Source of the DNA: Bacteroides graminisolvens DSM 19988 = JCM 15093
Lineage (GTDB): Bacteria > Bacteroidota > Bacteroidia > Bacteroidales > Bacteroidaceae
Reading direction: 5' to 3'
Assembly: GCF_000428125.1 (NCBI RefSeq)
Contig: NZ_KE386627.1
Span: 507,375 to 571,374, forward strand
Length of the DNA stretch: 64,000 bases
The translations under genes and the position numbers were made by a program. Of this stretch, positions 36,907-45,600 are shown piece by piece. The notes beneath the pieces were generated by a model. The model was not told the origin of the DNA. It was given only the letters and a program-made list of their open reading frames with translations, and did no database searches. Numbering within the stretch: the first letter of the stretch is position 1; every line of letters starts with the position of its first letter.

Positions 36907-39363
36907 TTATTTTCCAATAACTACATATTCCTTTCCTGCACGAGTAGGAAGGTCATATAAATAAGTAGGTTTCAATTCCACTTTATTCAACTTGGCCGAT
37001 TCATTGACCAAAGGTTGTGCTATGACGGGCACTTCATAGAGTGCGTTGGGATTCTTTCCTTTGGCTTTCTTCAGGCCTTTGGCGCTAAGCGGATGGAGCG
37101 AACGCAGACGACAGTTGCCACCGGCGTGCGACTTAATGGTAAGCCGTTCTACTTTTCCGTTTTTCCACTTCAGGTTGAGCTCAAAGCCTCCCCTAGCCAT
37201 CAGTCCCTTCACCTCTCCCTCTTTCCACAGCGAAGGCAGTGCGGGGAGCAAGTAGATGAATCCGTCGTAACTCTGCATCAACATTTCGGCAATGCCGGCC
37301 GTACAGCCAAAGTTACCGTCAATCTGGAAAGGCGGATGTGCATCAAACAGGTTAGGGTATGTACCTCCTTTTTTCTTCTCGTTGCGCACCAGTGTGAGCT
37401 GATCGGTTATGAGTTTATATGCATGGTCACCATCGAGCAAACGGGCCCAGAGGCACACCTTCCAGCCCATGCTCCATCCGGTTGAGGGATCGCCACGGTG
37501 AATGAGTGAGGTACGGGCTGCGTCAAACAAAGCCGGTGTACGGTAAGGGGAAATCTGGTTGCTGGGAAACAAACCGTAGAGGTGTGAAATGTGACGATGC
37601 ACATCGTTGGGGTCATCCCAATCGAACATCCACTCCTGCAATTGTCCCCATCGTCCCACCTGCATAGGAGGCAGCTGGGCTATGCGTTGCTCCAGGTGTG
37701 CAGCAAAGGCAGCATCTACACCCAACACACGTGCCGAGGTGATGATAGCCGACCAGAGATCGAACACCAGCTGGTTGTCCATGGTGCAACCTGCTGCCGT
37801 GGTAGCCTTGCCTTCACTGCCTGCATGTACATTCTCGGGCGAGTTACTGGGGCAAACCACCAGCCAACCGTGCACGGGCTCTTTCACCATCGTTTGATCA
37901 AAGAACACGCCTGCCTCTTTCATAATGGGGTAAGCCGAGCGCAGAAATGCCACATCGCCTGTGTAAAGGTATCTTTCCCACAGGTGACGGCACAGCCATG
38001 CCCCACCCGATGGCCACATGCCCGACGGTGCTTTGTCGAGTGCACCCGTTATGCGCCATATATCTGTATTGTGATGCAACACCCAGCCATCGGCACCATA
38101 CATGGTTTTAGCCGTTTCGCGTCCGGTTTCACTCACTTCCTTAATCAACTTAAAGAGCGGTTCGTTCAGTTCGCTGAGGTTGGTCACCTCTGAGGGCCAA
38201 TAGTTCATTTCGAGGTTGATGTTGCACGTATATTTACTGTCCCACGACGGGAAGAGTTTATCGTTCCAGATGCCCTGAAGATTAGCCGGTTGTCCACCCG
38301 GTTGCGAAGAACAGATCAGCAAGTATCTGCCGAATTTGAAGTAAGTAGCTACCAAGAACGCATCATTCGTTTCCTTGAAACGCTCCACACGCATGTCTGT
38401 TGTTACATGGGGAAACTGATCGTCGCCCAAGTCCAGAGACGACCGATCCATGAACTGACGGAAGTAAGCCACGTGAGCTTTCACATCGTCGGCATAGGAA
38501 CGCTTTAAAGCCTTGTCCAGAAAGTCTTTTGAGCGCTCCACTTCATTGCCGTCGATGTTTTTATAGTTATTAAAATTGGTAGCAATGGATACATACAATA
38601 CCGCTTCATCGGCTCCCTCAACAGAGAGTGTACCGTCCTGACAACTTACTTTTCCTCCTTGCGTAGTAGCCGTGAGGCGACCTTGAAACAAGACCTTACC
38701 TTTGAGCCCCTCGTGCCACGAAGACACCCCCGATAGTGTTACACAATTGCCATCCGAAGCAATAACCGGATCCTGATGCGGTGTAGTAAGCAATGCATTG
38801 CAGGTAATCATTCCGGGTTTATCGGCGGTGAGACGAACCATCACCACCTGCGAGGTGAACGACGTGATGGTTTCACGACGGTACGTAACGCCATCCACCT
38901 TGTAGCGCACCACCGTGCGGGCCGAGTCCAGACTTAATTCTCTGTAATAATCCGTGTAACGGGTATGTCCGGGAAAGGAAATGCGCAAATCGCCAAACGT
39001 TTGGTAAGGCATGCCCGAGTTGGTTTTGGCCATCACCTTCTCCGTAGCCAAGGTTTGTGCTTCGAGGTACTTGCCGGCAAAGACCAGTTCGCGTACCTTG
39101 GGGATGTACTCCAAAGCATCGGGGTTGGCGTTGTTATTGGGTCTACCTGCCCAGATAGTCTCCTCGTTCAGCTGAATTTGCTCCACACCCGGAGTGCCAA
39201 ATACCATGGCTCCCAGCCGTCCGTTTCCCAGCGGTAGCGCTTCTGTCCACACCGCCGCCGGTTTGTCATACCACAGTTTGTATTCGCGAGCCTGCATCGA
39301 CAGCGACACCAGTCCCACAGCCCATACAGCTGCTGTTCGTAACAAAGATTTATTTTTCATCAT
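36907..39363 (-). CDS. GH95 alpha-L-galactosidase/fucosidase
   Basis: The 818-residue secreted enzyme starts with a signal peptide and REYKLWYDKPAAVWTEALPL, then GNGRLGAMVFG, the GH95 beginning. Other signs are IQLNEETIWAGRPNNNANPD, CNINLEMNYWPSEVTNLSEL, HHNTDIWRITGALD and SPENVH followed by GCTMDNQLVFDLW, where the catalytic Glu/Asp and Asn/Asp partners of GH95 lie. GH95 enzymes invert alpha-L-fucosides or alpha-L-galactosides; the RG-II homologue (BT1010 by memory) is an alpha-L-galactosidase that attacks chain A. Starts at residue 1 or 2 (both ATG) are equally possible. A 140-bp gap upstream holds a four-copy repeat array, the largest gap within the GH43-GH78 enzyme block. Confidence 0.9.
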   Translation of the reverse strand: MMKNKSLLRTAAVWAVGLVSLSMQAREYKLWYDKPAAVWTEALPLGNGRLGAMVFGTPGVEQIQLNEETIWAGRPNNNANPDALEYIPKVRELVFAGKYLEAQTLATEKVMAKTNSGMPYQTFGDLRISFPGHTRYTDYYRELSLDSARTVVRYKVDGVTYRRETITSFTSQVVMVRLTADKPGMITCNALLTTPHQDPVIASDGNCVTLSGVSSWHEGLKGKVLFQGRLTATTQGGKVSCQDGTLSVEGADEAVLYVSIATNFNNYKNIDGNEVERSKDFLDKALKRSYADDVKAHVAYFRQFMDRSSLDLGDDQFPHVTTDMRVERFKETNDAFLVATYFKFGRYLLICSSQPGGQPANLQGIWNDKLFPSWDSKYTCNINLEMNYWPSEVTNLSELNEPLFKLIKEVSETGRETAKTMYGADGWVLHHNTDIWRITGALDKAPSGMWPSGGAWLCRHLWERYLYTGDVAFLRSAYPIMKEAGVFFDQTMVKEPVHGWLVVCPSNSPENVHAGSEGKATTAAGCTMDNQLVFDLWSAIITSARVLGVDAAFAAHLEQRIAQLPPMQVGRWGQLQEWMFDWDDPNDVHRHISHLYGLFPSNQISPYRTPALFDAARTSLIHRGDPSTGWSMGWKVCLWARLLDGDHAYKLITDQLTLVRNEKKKGGTYPNLFDAHPPFQIDGNFGCTAGIAEMLMQSYDGFIYLLPALPSLWKEGEVKGLMARGGFELNLKWKNGKVERLTIKSHAGGNCRLRSLHPLSAKGLKKAKGKNPNALYEVPVIAQPLVNESAKLNKVELKPTYLYDLPTRAGKEYVVIGK

Positions 39364-39407
39364 TATTTATTTCGTTTTTCAACGTTTAAACACTTTCTTA
39401 TCCAAGA

Positions 39408-39482
39408 GCCACGAGCAGTTTGAAATCTGCCACGAGCAATTGCACCAATTGCAACGAGCAATCCACTCAAATGCCCCGAGCA
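39408..39482. repeat. Four-copy phased decamer repeat (GCCACGAGCA-like), locus 2
   Basis: Units start at 39408 (GCCACGAGCA), 39429 (GCCACGAGCA), 39451 (GCAACGAGCA) and 39473 (GCCCCGAGCA), so spacings are 21, 22 and 22 bp, exactly as in locus 1 at 8857-8931. The first spacer (TTTGAAATCT) is also shared by both loci. The array begins 22 bp beyond the esterase stop codon and ends 45 bp before the GH95 start. Confidence 0.85.
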
Positions 39483-39503
39483 ATTGGGAGCATTACCGCC
39501 ACC

Positions 39504-41480
39504 TTATTGCTTCTGCTCCGCTGCTTTTTTAGCAGCCTTTTCGGCCTTCACCTTGTCAACGTAAGCCTTGAAAAGCTGACGCCAGTTGCGACCGTTGTTG
39601 TTCAGATATGCCTCACACTTATTCTTGTACATCTCGAACACAGCCGAAATCTGCTTCATGCTTTTGTAGTCGATAGCCTGTTCGCGAGCCTGCTTGAGAT
39701 GAGCCAAAATGGTAGCTTCCTCCTTCTCTGTGAGGTCGGGCACAATGGACTTGTAACCGTTCATGGTGAAAGCCACTTTACCCACCGTATATTTATCGAG
39801 AATAGCCTCTACCTGCTCCTCGGTAAGTGACTTACGCAAGCCGTTCATCAGCTTGGTGTGCACCTCTTTCGGCATGGCCGAATCGGCTATCAGGGAGCGT
39901 TCCAGCTCGCTGAGCGGACTGCCCGTGAGCGGATTAATGCCTTCGGGAATAGTGGTAAAAGGATGATCGTTGTGCCAATCGCGCACAGCACGCAGGTGAT
40001 TATAAATCAGCGTGGTAACGTATCCGGCTGTTTTCTGGTCTTTCAGTTGCAAAGAAGCTACCCATTCGGCTGCTTTTTTCTCTAAACTCAAATCGGATTG
40101 CAGTTGGGCAAACCTGCCTTTATCAAAATACACCGCCAAGGCATCGAACGAGCGGATGGCCGTTGCAGGCATCAACTCACCCTTATTGCCAAAGCTAAAC
40201 ATAACCTCCTGAGGTTCGATGGTTACTTTCTTCTCATCGAACTTGCTCTTATCAAGACTAAACACCGAAGCAAAGAAGTCATAGACAGCCGTGCGTTTGT
40301 TAATACCAAAATCATGCCCTTCCTGAGGAAGATGTACATTGGTCACCTTATCTGCCGCTCCGTAAAATCCGTACACTTTTTGCAGGTAAGGGAGTTCCAA
40401 TGTAGGCACACTCGCTGTCCAGTCCTTGCCATCGGAAACCACCAGCAGGGGACGTGGGGCAAACATGGCAGCCAATTCGGCATTATTGGTTCCTCCACAA
40501 GCTAGTGAAACAGGCATGCCGCTTTCGCAGGGGCAGCCACCATCGAAGTGTGAAGCCAGACTTACGACCGGTGCCGCAGCCGTAAAACGTTCGTCGAGTG
40601 CAGTGAGTAAAACAGTCTGCGTTCCACCACCGGAACCGCCGTTTACCCCTACACGGGTTTTATCAATATCTTTGCGGGTAAGCATGTAATCGAGAATGGA
40701 AAGTCCGTTCATTGCCTGAATGATGTGCGCCGCACTGGAACGGTGAGCCGCACCGCCTACCTGCAAAGCCGATTCGCCCCAACCAAAGAGATCATAATCC
40801 ACACAAACAGCTCCCATACGTGCCAGTGTACCCATGCGTTGCTGTTGATCTTCGCGGTAGCGCCCGCCACCGAAATGTCCGTTGGGACAAACTATCAACG
40901 CATGTTTCCCCGAAGTACGAGGGGTGTATATGGAACCGCAAACGTACAGTCCAGGCAAGGTTTCCAACGCAAAGTTCTGAACGGTGTAGCCATCGAACTT
41001 GCGTATTTTGGAAAGGATGGGTTTACTTATCACCCGTTTGGCCATCAAAGAATCGAGTCCTAACTTGCTACGTACCTCGGCACGCAAACAAGCCTTCCGT
41101 TGCTCCCATGATGCTTTATCGGCATACAGTGCTTGCAGGTGAGCCAGCATTTTTTCTCCGTCGGCATCTGTGCGACGTGCATACTCATATACTTTAAGTT
41201 TGTACGTTTGCGCATCTTGCTTCACAAACTTATAGTCGAACGGTGCCAATACGTTGGTGAGTGACTCTTCAACAGAGTACGGGCGAATGCGGAAATCGGC
41301 ATAAGGAAGTACCTTGCCTACCGTATCGATATCATATTTCAGGCGCACGTTGAAACGTGTTTGTATGTCGGCCAGCACGTCGTGCAGCGGACGAGCAAAC
41401 TGGTTTTCGTATGTCTGTGCATTTGCTCCTGCAGAGCTTAGCAGCATGGCTGCCATGACTAATTTCTTCATCGGTATCAT
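39504..41480 (-). CDS. STN domain + CE19-like esterase + DUF3826 fusion (RG-II methylesterase candidate)
   Basis: The 658-residue protein combines three parts. After the signal peptide, residues 25-98 form an STN-like domain (FARPLHDVLADIQTRFNVRL ... YSVEESLTNVLAPFDYKFV). Residues about 100-410 are an alpha/beta hydrolase with nucleophile S283 in GVNGGSGGGTQ and histidine H389 in PQEGHDFG. Residues about 440-640 match DUF3826 (TAGYVTTLIYNHLRAVRDWH ... TEEQVEAILDKYTVGKV), ending in a basic KAEKAAKKAAEQKQ tail. Position between GH28 and GH95 corresponds to BT1017, founder of CE19, a pectin methylesterase that prepares RG-II. The start codon overlaps the GH28 stop as ATGA; residue 4 is an alternative start. 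Confidence 0.85.
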   Translation of the reverse strand: MIPMKKLVMAAMLLSSAGANAQTYENQFARPLHDVLADIQTRFNVRLKYDIDTVGKVLPYADFRIRPYSVEESLTNVLAPFDYKFVKQDAQTYKLKVYEYARRTDADGEKMLAHLQALYADKASWEQRKACLRAEVRSKLGLDSLMAKRVISKPILSKIRKFDGYTVQNFALETLPGLYVCGSIYTPRTSGKHALIVCPNGHFGGGRYREDQQQRMGTLARMGAVCVDYDLFGWGESALQVGGAAHRSSAAHIIQAMNGLSILDYMLTRKDIDKTRVGVNGGSGGGTQTVLLTALDERFTAAAPVVSLASHFDGGCPCESGMPVSLACGGTNNAELAAMFAPRPLLVVSDGKDWTASVPTLELPYLQKVYGFYGAADKVTNVHLPQEGHDFGINKRTAVYDFFASVFSLDKSKFDEKKVTIEPQEVMFSFGNKGELMPATAIRSFDALAVYFDKGRFAQLQSDLSLEKKAAEWVASLQLKDQKTAGYVTTLIYNHLRAVRDWHNDHPFTTIPEGINPLTGSPLSELERSLIADSAMPKEVHTKLMNGLRKSLTEEQVEAILDKYTVGKVAFTMNGYKSIVPDLTEKEEATILAHLKQAREQAIDYKSMKQISAVFEMYKNKCEAYLNNNGRNWRQLFKAYVDKVKAEKAAKKAAEQKQ

Positions 41481-42808
41481 TCCAGTGTTATTGTTTGACC
41501 GTTGATCGTTACATCGGTCAATGATAGGTTCTTGTAATTCAAAAACTGAGGTTTCTCACGACTCTGTATGTTGATGTCGCGCAAGGAAACATCCGAGATG
41601 GGTGCCTCGTCGAGACCTCTGATAAAAATTGGTGTTTTCACGTCACGGGCAGTCAGTCCGGAAACATGAATATCTCTAAAGATCGGCGTACGCTCGCTCA
41701 GCGGTTCGGCAGGCATGTTGCTGTACATCAGGTCCATTACAATGGCCTCGTTCTTGATGTTGCGCATCACGATGTTGCTGATGCGAATATCTTCCACCAC
41801 ACCCCCGCGACCGCGGCTTGATTTCAGACGAATCCCCCTGTTGGTTCCATCGAACACACAATTGCTGATAACCACCTTGCTCACTCCCCCACTCATTTCA
41901 CTACCAATCACTACACCACCATGACCTGCCAGCATGGTGCAATTGGTAATGGTAATATTCTGGCACGGAGCAGCGGCTTTGCGACCCTGCAAATCGCGTC
42001 CAGATTTGATGGTGATACAGTCATCACCTACCGAAATGTGGCAGTCACTGATGTGCACGTTGCTGCACGATTCAGGGTTGATGCCATCCGTATTGGGCGA
42101 AGGCACGTTGTGAATGGTTACACCCTTCACCGTAACGTTATCGCAAAACTGCGGATTGACAGTCCAGAAGGGAGAGTTAACAATCTTCACTCCCTCAATC
42201 TTCACATTCTTGCAGCGCAAAGGCTGAATGAATGGCGGACGGAAAAAGCGTCTCTGCAACGTGTTTACATAATCTTCATTCGTTTCGGCGTACAATGCTT
42301 TCGTATCATTGGCCTTGTCCCACATGGGCTGGTATTTATTGATGTCTCTCACACCGTTGTCCTTCAAGTCAATCATGACACGGAAAAACTCCATCCACCA
42401 TTTTTTGCCCTGACCATCGAGAGTACCTTCTCCTTTTATGGTAATATTCTCGGCATCTACCGCATAAATAAGCGGCGAAAAACTCTTCATCATCACCCCT
42501 TCGTAACGCATTTCCACAAACGGAAGGTATTGGTCGAAATCATCGGAAAAGAGCAGTGTGGCACCGGCTTCCAGCTCCAGCGTGATGTTACTCTTCATCA
42601 CGATAGAACCTGTGAGGTAGCGCCCCGCAGGGAAAAACAGCGTACCACCGCCACCCTTGCTAAGCCTGTCGATGGTTTGGTTAATCAACCGGGTATTGAG
42701 CGTAGTACCATTCGCTTTGGCACCTGCCGCACGCATGTCAACACGTTCTGCACGCATGGCAAAAGGCAAGCCGATCAATAGGGAGAATAATAGAATACGT
42801 ATGTTCAT
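41477..42808 (-). CDS. GH28 polygalacturonase
   Basis: The 443-residue secreted beta-helix enzyme hydrolyses alpha-1,4-linked galacturonic acid in the RG-II or homogalacturonan backbone. All GH28 landmarks are present: SPNTDGINPESC (D241), VGDDCITIKSG (D262 and D263), GHGGVVIGSEM (H296) and RGIRLKS (R327, K329). These are the catalytic acids and substrate-binding residues. Signal peptide about residues 1-20. The start overlaps the previous GH78 stop by 4 bp and the stop overlaps the esterase start by 4 bp, so the three proteins are translationally coupled and made in equal amounts. The homologue I recall is BT1018. Confidence 0.94.
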   Translation of the reverse strand: MNIRILLFSLLIGLPFAMRAERVDMRAAGAKANGTTLNTRLINQTIDRLSKGGGGTLFFPAGRYLTGSIVMKSNITLELEAGATLLFSDDFDQYLPFVEMRYEGVMMKSFSPLIYAVDAENITIKGEGTLDGQGKKWWMEFFRVMIDLKDNGVRDINKYQPMWDKANDTKALYAETNEDYVNTLQRRFFRPPFIQPLRCKNVKIEGVKIVNSPFWTVNPQFCDNVTVKGVTIHNVPSPNTDGINPESCSNVHISDCHISVGDDCITIKSGRDLQGRKAAAPCQNITITNCTMLAGHGGVVIGSEMSGGVSKVVISNCVFDGTNRGIRLKSSRGRGGVVEDIRISNIVMRNIKNEAIVMDLMYSNMPAEPLSERTPIFRDIHVSGLTARDVKTPIFIRGLDEAPISDVSLRDINIQSREKPQFLNYKNLSLTDVTINGQTITLE

Positions 42809-45591
42809 CGTTCTAAGTTTTTAGTAAATGAATAACTGCCGCTCTTTAACAGGCGGGGCGTTTCTTCGCCGGGCATAAACAATTGGGCCGAACAGTTGAC
42901 CGGCACATTTGTCCGGAGGGTAAAGATACCATTTTCTTTGGTCCAATTCACTGAAATGGTTCCGTAAAGCGTTTGGAAGGTAGCTTCTACTTGTTTCAAA
43001 TCGCCCACGGGTTGGGGAGCTATCACAAAATCCTGATACCCCGGAGCCGACGGATCGGCCTGAATACCAGCCAATGAAGCAAAAAACCACTCGTCAATCT
43101 GTCCCATCATGAAGTGATTCCACGACGAGCCCTGACGCGGATCCCACTGCTCGGTAAGCGTAGTAGCGCCAAATTTCAGCTGAAAGCCATAGCCGGGTGC
43201 TTCTTCGTGATTATGCATGGTGTACATCAGCTCATTGAGTCCGTTGCGCGCCAATGCCTGGAACAGGTAACGGTTGCCCACATCACCCGTTGTGAGGCGA
43301 TTACCGTGTGCTTTGATGTCCTTCACCAAATTTTGGAGCACTTGTGGGCGTGTTCCATCTTCCACCAGACCGAGGAAGAGCGGCAATGCATTGCTGCACT
43401 GACTGCCTGTGCCATATTGAGCTGTTTCGGGGTGAAAGAATGTATCGTTGAATGCAGCTTTCACCTTTGCTTTGAGGGCAGCATAATAATTTTCGTCGTA
43501 CTTGTTACCTACCATACGTGCTGCCTGTTCTAGGTAGCAAATATCGAGGTAATAGTGTGCCGTAGCAACCAGCGGAACGGGTGTGTTACGCGAGAAACCT
43601 GCACGGAAATCGCCGTAGTCATACCAATCACCTAAACCAAACGAAACAATGTGGTTCTGTGCACGCGAAGTGAGATAGTCCACATAAGCGCGCATATTAC
43701 GGTAGTAACGCTCTATAAGCGAAGCATCACCGTAGGTTTCGTAATACATAAACGGCAAAATAACCATGGATGAACCCCACTCGGGAGAGTCGGCAAACAC
43801 ATCCATGCCCGGGCCTTCAAACACTACATACTGAGGTGCCGTAGTGGGAACCATGCCGTTGTCGTGTTGTGCATCGGCCATGTCTTGCATCACCTTGGGA
43901 AAGAGGGTGGTCAGGTCATAGTTGTACAACAAACCGGGACCATTGAGGTGCAATTGTTCCAGCCAGCCCAGCTTTTCACGGTGCGGACAGTCGGTAAACA
44001 CCGATTGCATGTTGCTGCGCACGGCCTTGCCTATAATGCGGTGTGCACTGTTGAACACGTCGTTGGAGCAACGGAAAGTGGCTACATCACGAGCCGAGTT
44101 ATATACAAAGCATGACTGTATGTTTTTGATTACAGGAAGTTTCTGCGGGTTCTTCTGTCCTTTCAATACGGCTCCTTCAACCTGAATGTAGCGGAAACCA
44201 TAGTATGAGAAACGCGGATGCCACGTTTCGTCTCCTTCACCTTTGAGGGTGTATTCGTAATAGTGCTGACGCCCTGTCTGTCTTTGGTTAACAGCCCCCT
44301 CATCGGTAAGTGCTTCGGCCACAAGCAAGGTTACTTTTTGTCCTTTCTTGCCACGCACGGTAATCTCCGGAAAACCGGCCAGGTTCTGCCCCATGTCGAG
44401 CACCATAGCCAAAGGATCCACCGTTCTTTTGGTCGACTTCGATGCCGCCTCTACCTGTTGAGCCGTCAGCCGGGTTACTTTCTGAATGCCATAACGCTCC
44501 ATGATTTTCACCGGTGAAGCCTCTTGCGGACGAAGGGTCCCTTTGGGTGCTTCCTGAATCACCACCGGTTTCCAGTCAGCATCATGGAAAGCAGCAGTGT
44601 TCCATCCCTTTTGTTCCAAGCGGGCATCGTAGCTTTCACCACCGTATATGCTATTGAAAGTAACCGGACTCAAAGCGTACTTCCAGTGGGCATCCGAACA
44701 AATTTCTTCCTGTGTGCCGTCTGCATGGGTAATCACCATCTTGAGCAACAAAGTAGGTGGCCCGAAACCGATTTGCAGTTTGCGGTATCGTCCGCCACCC
44801 TGCACATTGTAAAATCCATTGCCTAGTAAAGCACCTATAGCGTTGACTCCTTCTTTCAGCAAAGAAGTCACATCGTAGGCGTTGTAATACACCGTTTTGT
44901 CGTAGTCGCTCCACAGAGGGGCAAACTCGCTGTTGCCCACCTTCTGACCATTCAGGCTGAGTTCATAATGTCCCAGACCGCAAACGTAAACCATTGCCCC
45001 GACTATTTTTTTATTCACGGTAAAGCTGCGTCGCAGGCTGATGCTCTTGGACGACAAACTGTCTACAGCATCCCACAACGCCTTCACCTCAGGCTTCTTC
45101 ATGTCGGTACCGTGGAATTTTCGACCAGCAGGTAGTTTAGCCTGCTGTTGCGTAATGGCTCCTACCCAATGCGCATTTTGAAAGAAAGAACTTGAAGGAG
45201 CTATGCCGAAAACAGCCTCTGCACTCCAGGCAGCAAGCTTCCCTGCTGCATCCCAAACTTGTACTTTCCAACTATATTTTTGTGCCGGTGTAAGCGGAGC
45301 ACCTCCATAGGGCACATGTTGACTTTGAGAAGACACTTTTTTGCCCGATTGCCATACCAGCGTACGCTTTGCGCCCTGTAGGGCGTAGACTTCAATGGCA
45401 TAAGCTGTTTGTGCATCGGCCTGTACGGACGAAGTCAGTTGCCACCCAAAGTGAGGCGTCAACGTACTTACGCATAGCGGGTCGACCGTCATTTCACAGG
45501 TGGGTTTTACCACTTCCATGGCCCAGAGGCTACGGAAAGAGTAAAGCAACCCGATAAAAAAACATACTATTATTTTATTGCTATAGCCCAT
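42805..45591 (-). CDS. GH78 alpha-L-rhamnosidase
   Basis: The 928-residue secreted enzyme has the complete GH78 layout: N-terminal fibronectin-like domain (MTVDPLCVSTLTPHFGWQLT), the SLNGQKVGNSEFAPLWSDY block of the second beta domain, SPVKIMERY, and the catalytic barrel with SVFTDCPHREKLGWLEQLHL carrying the general acid Glu. The region GATTLTEQWDP is also conserved. It removes alpha-L-rhamnose from side chains. The gene lies 9 bp downstream of the GH142/143 gene and overlaps the GH28 gene start by 4 bp; this corresponds to the BT1018-BT1020 order I remember. It has a different substrate from the other two GH78 proteins of the locus, to which it is only distantly similar. Confidence 0.92.
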   Translation of the reverse strand: MGYSNKIIVCFFIGLLYSFRSLWAMEVVKPTCEMTVDPLCVSTLTPHFGWQLTSSVQADAQTAYAIEVYALQGAKRTLVWQSGKKVSSQSQHVPYGGAPLTPAQKYSWKVQVWDAAGKLAAWSAEAVFGIAPSSSFFQNAHWVGAITQQQAKLPAGRKFHGTDMKKPEVKALWDAVDSLSSKSISLRRSFTVNKKIVGAMVYVCGLGHYELSLNGQKVGNSEFAPLWSDYDKTVYYNAYDVTSLLKEGVNAIGALLGNGFYNVQGGGRYRKLQIGFGPPTLLLKMVITHADGTQEEICSDAHWKYALSPVTFNSIYGGESYDARLEQKGWNTAAFHDADWKPVVIQEAPKGTLRPQEASPVKIMERYGIQKVTRLTAQQVEAASKSTKRTVDPLAMVLDMGQNLAGFPEITVRGKKGQKVTLLVAEALTDEGAVNQRQTGRQHYYEYTLKGEGDETWHPRFSYYGFRYIQVEGAVLKGQKNPQKLPVIKNIQSCFVYNSARDVATFRCSNDVFNSAHRIIGKAVRSNMQSVFTDCPHREKLGWLEQLHLNGPGLLYNYDLTTLFPKVMQDMADAQHDNGMVPTTAPQYVVFEGPGMDVFADSPEWGSSMVILPFMYYETYGDASLIERYYRNMRAYVDYLTSRAQNHIVSFGLGDWYDYGDFRAGFSRNTPVPLVATAHYYLDICYLEQAARMVGNKYDENYYAALKAKVKAAFNDTFFHPETAQYGTGSQCSNALPLFLGLVEDGTRPQVLQNLVKDIKAHGNRLTTGDVGNRYLFQALARNGLNELMYTMHNHEEAPGYGFQLKFGATTLTEQWDPRQGSSWNHFMMGQIDEWFFASLAGIQADPSAPGYQDFVIAPQPVGDLKQVEATFQTLYGTISVNWTKENGIFTLRTNVPVNCSAQLFMPGEETPRLLKSGSYSFTKNLER

Positions 45592-45600
45592 AAATGCTGA

